From: Amycolatopsis sp. FDAARGOS 1241
Lineage (GTDB): Bacteria > Actinomycetota > Actinomycetes > Mycobacteriales > Pseudonocardiaceae
Direction of reading: 5' to 3'
Assembly: GCF_016889705.1 (NCBI RefSeq)
Contig: NZ_CP069526.1
Span: 2,790,001 to 2,854,000, forward strand
Length of the DNA stretch: 64,000 nt
Under the pieces are notes generated by a model. It made no database searches, was not told where the DNA came from, and worked only from the letters and a program-made list of their open reading frames with translations. Positions 53,754 to 61,544 of the stretch are shown here, one piece after another. The stretch's first letter is position 1, and each line of letters begins with the position of its first letter. The translations under genes and the position numbers were made by a program.

Positions 53754-53810
53754 AGCTTCGGCCCTGAGGGTGTGGGGCGTCTTGCGCTCGTCGATGATCT
53801 GAGCGGTCAT
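53754..53810 (-). pseudogene. first ~19 codons of a second folD gene
   Basis: From ATG 53808-53810, overlapping the fchA stop (ATGA), the frame reads MTAQIIDERKTPHTLRAEA, close to the start of the intact FolD at 58386 (VTAQVIDGRKIAAALREVV). After that nothing resembles FolD. An fchA-folD pair has evidently been cut here. Confidence 0.55.
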
Positions 53811-54448
53811 GGGCGCACCTTCCGAATCGGTGTTGATTCCGAGGTGGTGGGGGCGGGCTCGCCGGCGACGCGCGCGGCGGCGGCCCGGGCGACGGCGGCC
53901 CGTTCGGCGGCCCGCGTCGGGCGCGGGTCGCCGCGTCGGGCGCGGAGGTTCTCCCCGACCAGCGCGGCCGCGGAGGTCGCGACGGCGCTGCCGAGCTGGA
54001 CCGCGGTGAGGGCGTCCGAATGGAGCCTGGGGTTGCCGGCTTCGGCGAGCAGCTCGCCGAGCTCGGTCACCTCCGCGGCGACCACGGCGAGGGCGAGGGG
54101 AATATCCGCCGCGGCGTCAAGCGCCGCCCGGATCGCCGCCTTACGGGCCGCGGGATCAGGCCCCTCGGGCGGCTTCGTCACGTCGAGGTAACGCTGGTAA
54201 GCCCGTACGTCGTCGTCCGCGAGCCGCTGCGCGGTGCGGCGCAGCTCGTCCGCCCTGGTGGCCACTGCGGCTGGGTCGAGATCGCCGGCGGCGGCGGAGT
54301 ATCGGGCGACCATCGCCGCGAGGCCGGCGGCCAGTGCGGCTGTCAGTCCCGCGACGGCACCGCCGCCGGGGGTCGGGGTGTCCGAGGCCACGGCCTCGGC
54401 GATCGCGCCGAAGGCCGTGCCCGCGAGTGCGGTTTCGGTTCCGGTCAT
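53807..54448 (-). CDS. fchA: methenyltetrahydrofolate cyclohydrolase / formiminotransferase-cyclodeaminase family protein
   Basis: 213 residues, single FTCD_C domain as in clostridial FchA, which hydrolyses 5,10-methenyl-THF to 10-formyl-THF (the cyclodeaminase activity is the sister function). The conserved Gly/Pro-rich start SDTPTPGGGAVAGLTAALAA and the helix bundle with HSDALTAVQLGSAVATSAAA are intact. ATG 54446-54448 is used. It stands beside, but opposite to, the O-demethylase/metF/folD/purU/folP operon, and its former partner folD is cut off after 19 codons. It could supply the cyclohydrolase step that the operon's altered FolD probably lacks. Confidence 0.85.
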   Translation of the reverse strand: MTGTETALAGTAFGAIAEAVASDTPTPGGGAVAGLTAALAAGLAAMVARYSAAAGDLDPAAVATRADELRRTAQRLADDDVRAYQRYLDVTKPPEGPDPAARKAAIRAALDAAADIPLALAVVAAEVTELGELLAEAGNPRLHSDALTAVQLGSAVATSAAALVGENLRARRGDPRPTRAAERAAVARAAAARVAGEPAPTTSESTPIRKVRP

Positions 54449-54925
54449 GGCTGGTCCTCCGTCGGTGCGCAAGCGAGGTCGTGCTGATCGTCGCGCCGAT
54501 CGTGCTCTGCTGAATGGGCCTCGACGATGGGCTTGGCCAGGCAGTTCGCGGTCGCGTCGCTGATCGCCGGCTTGCACCGATGGCGAGTGCGGCACGCCCG
54601 AAAGATCGGAACCCACGGCTCTCCTCAGAGAGCACGAACGCGAAGGTCGAGGACGACGATGACGCCCGGCGTCGTCGGCGGCAACGGTGTCTAACAGGCA
54701 GGGTCACGCCGTTCGTGGCCACTTCTCCCCACGGTCACGCACGGCGTGCACCGACCCGTGGCGAGACTCGTGACATGGCTGTCCGCACCGGCCACGCCGA
54801 TTCTGACCACGACGCGGATGAGAGCGCAGCGAAGAGCCGGGGTGATGGCCGCTTCACACGTTATTTCTCTTCCGCTAACGGGCTTACCGCTAGCGTCGGC
54901 GGGGCTGGACGTCAAGGAAGAGGCA
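54449..54925. other. divergent intergenic region between fchA and the decayed dioxygenase
   Basis: 477 bp without a convincing gene. Must contain the fchA promoter. A+T content rises toward 54860-54925 (TTATTTCTCTTCCGC, GGAAGAGG), ending with the ribosome binding site of the decayed dioxygenase. Confidence 0.45.
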
Positions 54926-55795
54926 ATGGTGCTGAATCACGATGAGAGCTCCGTCATGGATGCAGTTCTGGCAACGTTGGAGAACACGACCGACGAGCAA
55001 GCCGAGGTCGTTCTTTCGGATCTCGGCCGAAGCGCGCACGACTTCGCCCGTGAGGTCGATCTGACGGAGGCGGATTGGGCGGCCGCGCCCGGCTTCCTGG
55101 CTTGGACCGACCAGATCTGCACGCCCAGGCTCAGGAGTTCATCGTCCTCTCCGATGTCTTCGGAATCACCATTTTCGTCGACTCCACCAACCATCCACGT
55201 GGTTCGCAGGCGGCGCAGAACAGCGTCGTCAGACTCTTTTACCAGGACGGTCGGCCGGTGTGCCTACGGTGCCGTCATCTCCGCCGGCTGTCCGGGGCGC
55301 CGCTGCTGTTCCATGCGATGGTCGTCGACGGGAAGGCGCACCTGTCCCCGGTGCAGCGTTCGACGTCTGGCACGCTGCGGCATCGGGCTGCTGCGGCTCG
55401 GCTTGTCCTCGGCCTGACAGGAATGTGCGGGCTGGTCCGAATCGGTGACACGGGCGACATGACGGTGCGGAGCATCATTCCGGCGCCGCCCACTTTGTCC
55501 CGGCCGGTGGTACGGACGGTGACCTGACGGTCGCAACAGGACGGTCCGTCATGCGTCCCGGTCGCCTACCCGTGCGGATCGCCGTCCGTGGTGCGGGGCG
55601 GTGACGACGACGCGCTTTCCGAGCCGACGATTCCCTGGCACACCAGGGATCCTGTGTTCGGTGACAAACATTCACCGGCCCACAGGTCGCGTCGGAGTAT
55701 CAGAAACCACGGCGAGCACGAGCACGTCGACTACGCGTTGGTTCTCGAACACAAAGGCACACAACGGCATCGGGCCGCGCGAGATTTCCGGTGAC
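54926..55795 (+). pseudogene. decayed intradiol ring-cleavage dioxygenase, paralogue of the gene at 62432
   Basis: From ATG 54926: ESSVMDAVLATLENTTDEQA and HDFAREVDLTEADWAAAPGF parallel the intact gene's ITEAVLRTLADAPDSRIR and HDFVRDVDLTESEWAHAIGF. A shift near 55120 continues with AQEFIVLSDVFGITIFVDST (intact: RQEFILLSDVLGVTMLVDTV); later pieces in several frames are APLLFHAMVVDG, PGAAFDVWHAA, MTVRSIIPAP, MRPGRLPVRIAV and HTRDPVFGDK. The iron-binding region is destroyed by multiple indels and small deletions. It lies immediately upstream of the demethylase operon, in the same direction. Confidence 0.85.
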
Positions 55796-55959
55796 ACCGT
55801 CTTGCTTTGACTGTGGGACCTGCTCGGTCATTGGAGGGGAGTCGGCCGCTGCAGCCTCGTCCTGACTGGTCCCCATCCTCAGTGGGGTCTTCGGTGCGTG
55901 CAACCAGCGCACCACCTCCTGCTGAAGCTCATGCCTACACCAATCGGGAGAACGATAAT

Positions 55960-57327
55960 ATGTCCGACCCCACGAACTTTGTCAGCCTGGCCGACGCGAT
56001 CCGCAAGTCCGGAGACCCGTTGACGATGTTGCGTACCTCCCCGACCGGCCCGTTCGCATTTCCGCGGGTTCCGCGGGAGGTCGCGAACTGGCGGGACGAG
56101 CAGGAGGCGTGGCATTCGAGCTGCGCGCTGATCGACATGTCCTACCACCAGACAGATCTGTTCCTCCGCGGAACCGGGGTGCTCGATCTGCTGATGCAGG
56201 TCGGGGTGAATCGATTCGCCGGCTTCCCGGTCGGTTCGGCGAAGCAGCTCGTCTGTGCCGCGCCGAGTGGACTGCACGTCACTGACGGAATCATCATGCG
56301 TCTCGAGGAGGACCATTTCCGGCTCGTCGGGGCACAGCCGGTCTCCAACTGGGTCCAATACCACGCGGAGACGGGCGGCTGGGATGTCGAGGTGCATCGC
56401 GACGAGAACGCGATGTTCCGTGTCGACAATCGGGATTACTACGGTCTTCAGGTCCAGGGGCCGACTGCTCCTGCGCTGATGGCGGAGGTCGTCGACGGCC
56501 GAATGCCGGAGATCGGGTTCTTCCGGATGGGGAACGTGACCATCCGCGGAGCAGCTGTCAGGGCGCTGCGGCACGGCATGGCCGGCCAGGCAGGATTCGA
56601 GCTCTCCGGGCCGTGGGCGGACTTCGAGCGGGTGCGGGACGCGCTCATCGAGGTCGGTGCGAACCACGGTCTCGTACAAGTGGGCGGCGTTGTGATGTAC
56701 AACCTGCCCATCGAGTCCGGCTGGTACCCGTTCCCGCTACCGGCGATCTACAGCGGTGGTGACACGAAGGGCTACCGTGAGTGGCTTCCCGTCATGACGA
56801 TGGAGGGCATGGGCTCCCTGGGAGGTTCCTACCAGGTCGAGAGCATCGAGGACTACTACGTCAACGCGGTCGAGATCGGTTACGGCAAGCTGATCGACCC
56901 GGGCCGCTCGTTCAACGGCAGCGATTATCTGCACGAGGCCCTGAAGTCCCCGCGCCGGAAGAAGGTCACGCTCGAGTTCGACGTCGACGACGTCATGGCG
57001 GTCCATCGATCCAGCCTGTTCGAGGAACCGCCCGCGAAGTACCTGGACTACCCGTACGCCGGCTACTCGACCTTCCCCGCGGACAGCGTCCGGCGAGGAG
57101 GGCGGCAGATCGGGTTGTCCCACTGGACGGGTTTCTCGGTGCACACCAGGAAGGTCCTGTCACTGGCGCTGGTGGAGATCGAGCACAGCGCCCCGGGCAC
57201 GGAGGTGACGGTGCTGTGGGGGGAGCCCGACTCACAGCGTCCGACGGTCGAAAACCACGTGGTACGCGAGATCCGCGCCACCGTGGCACCCGCCCCGTAC
57301 TACTCCAAGATCATTGCCAAGGGCTGA
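55960..57327 (+). CDS. LigM/DesA-type tetrahydrofolate-dependent aryl-O-demethylase (GcvT superfamily)
   Basis: 455 residues, close to the ~470 of LigM (vanillate/3-O-methylgallate) and DesA (syringate) from Sphingobium. It transfers an aromatic methoxy methyl group to THF, giving a phenol and 5-methyl-THF. Shared family features: an N-terminal GPFAFPRVPREVANWRDEQE, then SNWVQYHAETGGWDVEV, VRALRHGMAGQAGFELSGP, ESGWYPFPLPAIYSG (~252) and YREWLPVMTMEG, with C-terminal GcvT barrel SHWTGFSVHTRKVLSLALVE. It differs from glycine-cleavage GcvT, which is ~370 residues and lacks these blocks. ATG 55960 follows GGGAGA at 55946. First of five co-directional genes, all folate enzymes. The exact methoxyarene is not predictable. 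Confidence 0.88.
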   Translation: MSDPTNFVSLADAIRKSGDPLTMLRTSPTGPFAFPRVPREVANWRDEQEAWHSSCALIDMSYHQTDLFLRGTGVLDLLMQVGVNRFAGFPVGSAKQLVCAAPSGLHVTDGIIMRLEEDHFRLVGAQPVSNWVQYHAETGGWDVEVHRDENAMFRVDNRDYYGLQVQGPTAPALMAEVVDGRMPEIGFFRMGNVTIRGAAVRALRHGMAGQAGFELSGPWADFERVRDALIEVGANHGLVQVGGVVMYNLPIESGWYPFPLPAIYSGGDTKGYREWLPVMTMEGMGSLGGSYQVESIEDYYVNAVEIGYGKLIDPGRSFNGSDYLHEALKSPRRKKVTLEFDVDDVMAVHRSSLFEEPPAKYLDYPYAGYSTFPADSVRRGGRQIGLSHWTGFSVHTRKVLSLALVEIEHSAPGTEVTVLWGEPDSQRPTVENHVVREIRATVAPAPYYSKIIAKG

Positions 57328-57362
57328 CGGCCGGTGATCTCTCTTCCGTGCAGGAGAACGCT

Positions 57363-58226
57363 ATGACCGGCTCTCCACTGGAGAACAGCACCGTCGTCGC
57401 CCACCGGATCGGCGAACTGGTCGCGGCGGCGGCATGCGAGGTGATTCCGCTCAAGGGGGCCGACCAGAAGGTCCTGGGTGTTCCCCGAGCTACGCCGTTG
57501 ACCATCACCTGTTCGCCGAAGTTCGGCCTGGAGCGGACCCTGGAGCACGTCGCCTCGGCGTCGGCACAAGGGTTTCGGGTAGTCCCGCACCTGGCGGCTC
57601 GGATGGTCCGGGACGAGGGGGCGTTGCGGGGTTTCGTCTCCAGAGTTGTCGACCTCGGAGTGGACGAGCTGTTCGTGATCGGCGGCGACGCCGAGGAGCC
57701 GGTCGGCACGTTCACCTCCGCCGGCGAAGTGCTGGAGGCTCTGACCCACTTCGACCACGGCCTGCGGCGGATCGGGGTCGGTTGCTACCCAGAAGGCCAC
57801 CCGAAGATCGACGATGGCGACTTGATCGAGGCGTTGCGGGCCAAGCAGGAATGGGCGGACTACATGGTCAGTCAGTTGTGCTTCGACGCCGCATCCTTGC
57901 TGGGCTGGATCGACAAGGTCCGCTCAGCCGGTGTGCGGTTACCGCTGCGGATCGGTCTCGCCGCACCCATCAAGACCGCTCGTCTCCTCGAGCTGTCCAT
58001 GAAAATCGGGGTGGGGCAGTCGGTCCGATATCTGCAGAAGCAGCACGGGATGATGAGGAGTCTGCTGCTGGGGCGGTCGTACGCGCCGGAGCGTCTGCTG
58101 ACCGCGATGGGAGATCACCTCACCGATGCGGCGGCCGGCATCGAGGGCTTGCACATGTTCACGTTCAATCAGCTCGACGTGACTGTGGACTGGCAACGCA
58201 GGCTGACCGCCCGCTCCAGGGCGTAA
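57363..58226 (+). CDS. metF: methylenetetrahydrofolate reductase, variant
   Basis: 287 residues, TIM-barrel MetF family; here expected to run from 5-methyl-THF to 5,10-methylene-THF. Recognisable blocks are FRVVPHLAARMVRDEGALRG, GVDELFVIGGDAEEPVGTF, RIGVGCYPEGHPK and ADYMVSQLCFDAASLLGWID. The N-terminal FEFFPP motif with the catalytic Glu of E. coli MetF is missing; the corresponding stretch reads LTITCSPKFGLERTLEH, as in the short non-canonical MetFs of actinobacteria and of methoxyarene clusters. AGGAG at 57352-57356, 35 bp behind the demethylase. Confidence 0.87.
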   Translation: MTGSPLENSTVVAHRIGELVAAAACEVIPLKGADQKVLGVPRATPLTITCSPKFGLERTLEHVASASAQGFRVVPHLAARMVRDEGALRGFVSRVVDLGVDELFVIGGDAEEPVGTFTSAGEVLEALTHFDHGLRRIGVGCYPEGHPKIDDGDLIEALRAKQEWADYMVSQLCFDAASLLGWIDKVRSAGVRLPLRIGLAAPIKTARLLELSMKIGVGQSVRYLQKQHGMMRSLLLGRSYAPERLLTAMGDHLTDAAAGIEGLHMFTFNQLDVTVDWQRRLTARSRA

Positions 58227-58385
58227 CCGCATTGTCGAACGGTTGCCCGTCGAGTGGTGGGAGTCGGTGGGCTCCGGTGGGAGCCCACCGACACCGCCTC
58301 GCTTCGGTGACGCACCGAAATGGATTTCAGCAGTCGCGAGTCGCTTCGGACGCAGCTCGCACGAAAGTGGGACGGGAGGCGCCCA

Positions 58386-59285
58386 GTGACGGCTCAAGTC
58401 ATCGACGGCCGCAAGATCGCGGCGGCGCTGCGGGAGGTGGTCGCCGAGGAGCGAGACGCGGCGAAGGCTCGCGGCGGGCGGTTCGGATTGGCGACGCTGT
58501 CGATCGGCGAGGACCCGGCAGCCTCAGCGTACCTGCGGCGCATCGATCGCACCGCGGAGCAGCTGCGGGTCCCGCACCGTTCGGTGAGACTGGCCGGATC
58601 GGCTCGGGCCGAGGAGGTCCTCGCCGCGATCCGGGAGCTGAACGGCGATTCGTCTGTCTCGGGAATCCTGGTCCTGAGGCCACTGCCGGAACATCTGGAC
58701 GAGGCGGATGTGTTCGCGGCACTCGATCCGATCAAGGACGTGGAGGCGGTGCACCCGGAGAACGCGGGTTTGCTCGCGCTGGGGACGCCGCGGTACATCC
58801 CGTCGACGGCCGCGGCCGTGTACCACCTTCTGGATTCCTGGCTCGCGGAGGTCGGCGAAGAGCCTTCGGCGTTTTACCGCAGCTCGCGGATCGTGGTGGT
58901 GGGCAGATCGAACAACGTCGGAAAGCCTGCCGTATCACTCGCCTACGCCAAGCAGTCGGCGGTGACCTCTGTGGACGAATGGGCGAGCGTCAGTGGCCGG
59001 CTGGGCTCCCACACCCGGCGTGGCGACGTGCTGATCGTCGCGGCAGGGGTGCCCGGCCTGATCCGGGCCGAGCACGTGCGTGCCGGTGCAGTCGTCGTCG
59101 ACGTCGGGATCAACCTCGTCGAGGGGGAGGACGGCAGACCGGGCATCGTCGGTGACGTGGCCTGGGACGAGGTCGTCGGTCGCGCCCGGGCGATTACTCC
59201 GGTCCCGGGCGGCGTCGGACCGGTGACCGACGTCTGGCTGATCCGCAACACCATTCTGGCCGCCCGAAAGGGGATGGCTACGTGA
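58386..59285 (+). CDS. folD: FolD-type methylenetetrahydrofolate dehydrogenase with altered cyclohydrolase residues
   Basis: 299 residues, normal FolD length. NADP-binding half intact (IVVVGRSNNVGKPAVSLAY, PVPGGVGPVTDVWLI). In the catalytic half three residues known from human/E. coli FolD are changed: the YxxxK lysine is Ile53 (SAYLRRIDR), the VQLPLP Gln is Leu97 (GILVLRPLPEHLD) and the KDVDG Asp is Glu120 (IKDVEAVH). The lysine is required for cyclohydrolase but not for dehydrogenase activity, so this enzyme probably makes methenyl-THF only. GTG 58386 with GGGAGG at 58374-58379. It is 160 bp behind metF and 20 bp ahead of purU. Confidence 0.9.
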   Translation: MTAQVIDGRKIAAALREVVAEERDAAKARGGRFGLATLSIGEDPAASAYLRRIDRTAEQLRVPHRSVRLAGSARAEEVLAAIRELNGDSSVSGILVLRPLPEHLDEADVFAALDPIKDVEAVHPENAGLLALGTPRYIPSTAAAVYHLLDSWLAEVGEEPSAFYRSSRIVVVGRSNNVGKPAVSLAYAKQSAVTSVDEWASVSGRLGSHTRRGDVLIVAAGVPGLIRAEHVRAGAVVVDVGINLVEGEDGRPGIVGDVAWDEVVGRARAITPVPGGVGPVTDVWLIRNTILAARKGMAT

Positions 59286-59304
59286 CGATGTGGAGGTGCG
59301 CACG

Positions 59305-60195
59305 ATGAAGGGCGCTACAGATGCCGGGGTGGCCGACGTGGACCACAGCCTGGTACTCACGCTCGCTTGTCCAGACCGGCCGGGGATCGTGTTGGAGGTG
59401 GCACGTTTTCTCGCCGAGCAGGGCTGCAGCATTCTCGAGAGCCAGCAGTTCGGGGACGCGCGGACGTCGCGCTTCTTCATGCGCGTCCAGTTCGAGGCGG
59501 TGCACGGCGGGGTGCCCGATGTGCCGGCGCTGCGGCAGGCGTTTGCCGCCGTGGGTAACCGGTTGATGATGACCTGGCAGCTGACTCGCGCGGCGCAGCG
59601 GGCCCGCGTTCTGATCATGGTGAGCCGCTACGGACACTGTCTGAATGACCTGCTCTACCGATCGTCCATCGGGGATCTGCCCATCGAGGTTGCCGGTGTG
59701 GTCTCCAACCACCCGGACCTCGCCGTACTCACCGACAATTACGAGGTTCCGTTCCACCACGTACCCGTGACGCCTGAGACCCGCTCGGCGGCTGAGAGGC
59801 GGGTGCTGGAGTTGGTCGACGACCTGGACATCGATCTCGTGGTCCTGGCCCGCTACATGCAGATCCTCTCCGACGAGCTGTGTCGTAAACTCGACGGCCG
59901 AGCGATCAACATCCACCACTCGATGCTGCCGAGCTTCAAGGGGGCTCGGCCCTATCACCAGGCATTCGAGCGTGGCGTCAAGCTGGTCGGCGCGACGGCG
60001 CACTACGTCACCGCCGACCTCGACGAGGGGCCGATCATCGAGCAGGAGGTGGCTCGGATCGACCATTCGATGTCTGCCGCACAGGTGACGGCTTTGGGGC
60101 GAGACAACGAATGTCTCGCGCTCGCTCGAGCAGTGGGGTTGCATGCCGAGAACCGGGTGCTGCTCGACGGTGCCCGGACGATCGTCTTTCGATGA
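59305..60195 (+). CDS. purU: formyltetrahydrofolate deformylase
   Basis: 296 residues: N-terminal ACT domain (VLTLACPDRPGIVLEVARFL) and C-terminal formyltransferase-fold catalytic domain (NIHHSMLPSFKGARPYHQAF with active-site His, HYVTADLDEGPIIEQEV with Asp). Hydrolyses 10-formyl-THF to formate and THF, releasing the one-carbon unit and regenerating the acceptor for the demethylase. GGAGGT at 59292-59297 supports ATG 59305. In Arthrobacter dimethylglycine/sarcosine clusters purU and folD have the same disposal role. Confidence 0.94.
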   Translation: MKGATDAGVADVDHSLVLTLACPDRPGIVLEVARFLAEQGCSILESQQFGDARTSRFFMRVQFEAVHGGVPDVPALRQAFAAVGNRLMMTWQLTRAAQRARVLIMVSRYGHCLNDLLYRSSIGDLPIEVAGVVSNHPDLAVLTDNYEVPFHHVPVTPETRSAAERRVLELVDDLDIDLVVLARYMQILSDELCRKLDGRAINIHHSMLPSFKGARPYHQAFERGVKLVGATAHYVTADLDEGPIIEQEVARIDHSMSAAQVTALGRDNECLALARAVGLHAENRVLLDGARTIVFR

Positions 60196-60202
60196 GGTCG
60201 CA

Positions 60203-61084
60203 GTGATCGCTACTCGGCCCGGTCATGTCCGAGAACTCGAGCGGGCCGTCGCCGCCGCGCCCGGTGGTCACCGTTGTCTGGTGATGGGGGTGGTGAACGT
60301 GACCCCGGACTCGTTCTCCGACGGAGGGCGGTATCTCAGTGTCGACGCTGCGGTCGAGCACGGATTGCGGTTGGCGGAGCAGGGCGCCGACCTCGTGGAT
60401 GTCGGCGGCGAATCGACCCGGCCTGGAGCCGGTCGAACACCGGCAGCCGCAGAGCGGGCGCGGGTGCTCCCGGTCGTCCGAGAACTGGCGGCGGCCGGCG
60501 TCGCGGTCAGCATCGACACGATGCGGGCCACGGTGGCCGAGGCTGCAGTCGATGCCGGTGCAGTGCTGGTCAACGACGTCAGCGGCGGGTTGGCCGACCC
60601 GGACATGGTTCGCTGCGTCGCGGAACTGGGAACGCCGTACATCGCGATGCACTGGCGAGCGCACAGCGCCCGGATGCAGGAGCACAGCCGCTATCGCGAT
60701 GTTGTCGTCGACGTGCTGGGGGAGTTGAGGAACCGAGTGGACGCCCTCGTCACCCAGGGTCTCTGTCCGGATCGGGTGATCGTGGATCCCGGGCTCGGGT
60801 TCGCGAAGACCGCCGACCAGACCTGGCAGTTGCTGCGGCGGCTCGAGGAGTTGTTCGTGCTGGGCCGGCACATCCTGGTAGGAGCCTCGCGGAAGTCGTT
60901 TCTGACGGCCGTCGCGCCCGGCTCTGCCGCAGATGCAGCGTTGCGCGAGGCGGCCACGACGGCGGTGACCACGGCGGTGGCGGCGCGCGGCGGGTTCGCC
61001 GTCCGAGTACACGACGTGCCGAGCTCGGTGGTTGCGGCGAGAGTGGGCGAGCTGCTCCGGCCAAGGACTCGAACGGCGAGGTGA
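60203..61084 (+). CDS. folP: dihydropteroate synthase
   Basis: 293 residues. All DHPS motifs are present: VMGVVNVTPDSFSDGG (pterin/diphosphate loop), DVGGESTRPGA, SIDTMRATVAEAA with VNDVSGG, MHWRAHSARM, DPGLGFAKT and GASRKSFL. Condenses 6-hydroxymethyl-dihydropterin diphosphate with p-aminobenzoate. GTG 60203 lies 7 bp after the purU stop. As a presumably additional copy it would raise folate supply for the demethylation cycle; a sulfonamide-tolerant variant is an alternative. Last gene of the operon. Confidence 0.93.
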   Translation: MIATRPGHVRELERAVAAAPGGHRCLVMGVVNVTPDSFSDGGRYLSVDAAVEHGLRLAEQGADLVDVGGESTRPGAGRTPAAAERARVLPVVRELAAAGVAVSIDTMRATVAEAAVDAGAVLVNDVSGGLADPDMVRCVAELGTPYIAMHWRAHSARMQEHSRYRDVVVDVLGELRNRVDALVTQGLCPDRVIVDPGLGFAKTADQTWQLLRRLEELFVLGRHILVGASRKSFLTAVAPGSAADAALREAATTAVTTAVAARGGFAVRVHDVPSSVVAARVGELLRPRTRTAR

Positions 61085-61544
61085 CCGAGTCGTACTCAGT
61101 GATTGCTCCCTCAAGCCTGGCCACTCGCCGAGGCCGATGACCGGCACGCGTGACGGAACGACCCATCGCCCTGCTGGGCTGTGTCGGACCCTTGCTGCCC
61201 AACGCAGCCTCCCGAGGCCCGACCGGAGGAGGTAGAGAGCGGGTGGCCCTTCTTCCGGGGAGCAGGCGTACACGTGGAGGGTGCCTGCACGCGGTGAAGC
61301 CACTGCCCAATTCGATCAGCTCACGCCAGCCGATGAAGGCTGTCGACGGACCGACGTCGTCACCTTCAGCGCCTCCTCAGGTAGCGATGTCTCCCAGCGC
61401 TCGACGCAGCTGAGCGGTCGGCGCGCCAGGGCTGTGGGGTGGACGGATCGAAGCGCCCGATTCGTCGTCGACTGGATATTCCAGTCATGACGACGCACCG
61501 GGCGCCCGGGTCTTGCCGCCCGGGGTGGCCGGGCTCGGAGCCTG
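61085..61544. other. gene-free stretch after the folate operon, with two small inverted repeats
   Basis: 460 bp. GACTGGA-TAT-TCCAGTC at 61470-61486 is a perfect 7-bp inverted repeat; around 61506-61526 CCCGGG-TCTTGCCG-CCCGGG could form a G+C-rich stem and might end the folP transcript. No protein homology seen. Confidence 0.45.

Noticed and set aside
53421..53810. A full-length protein from the 53810 start codon
   Set aside because: Only the first ~19 residues resemble FolD; the remaining frame is Arg/His/Pro-rich and unlike any part of the enzyme, so only a remnant is annotated.
55960..57327. Glycine-cleavage T protein (GcvT) as the identity of this gene
   Set aside because: It is 455 residues rather than ~370, lacks neighbours gcvH/gcvP, and carries the blocks shared with LigM/DesA instead.
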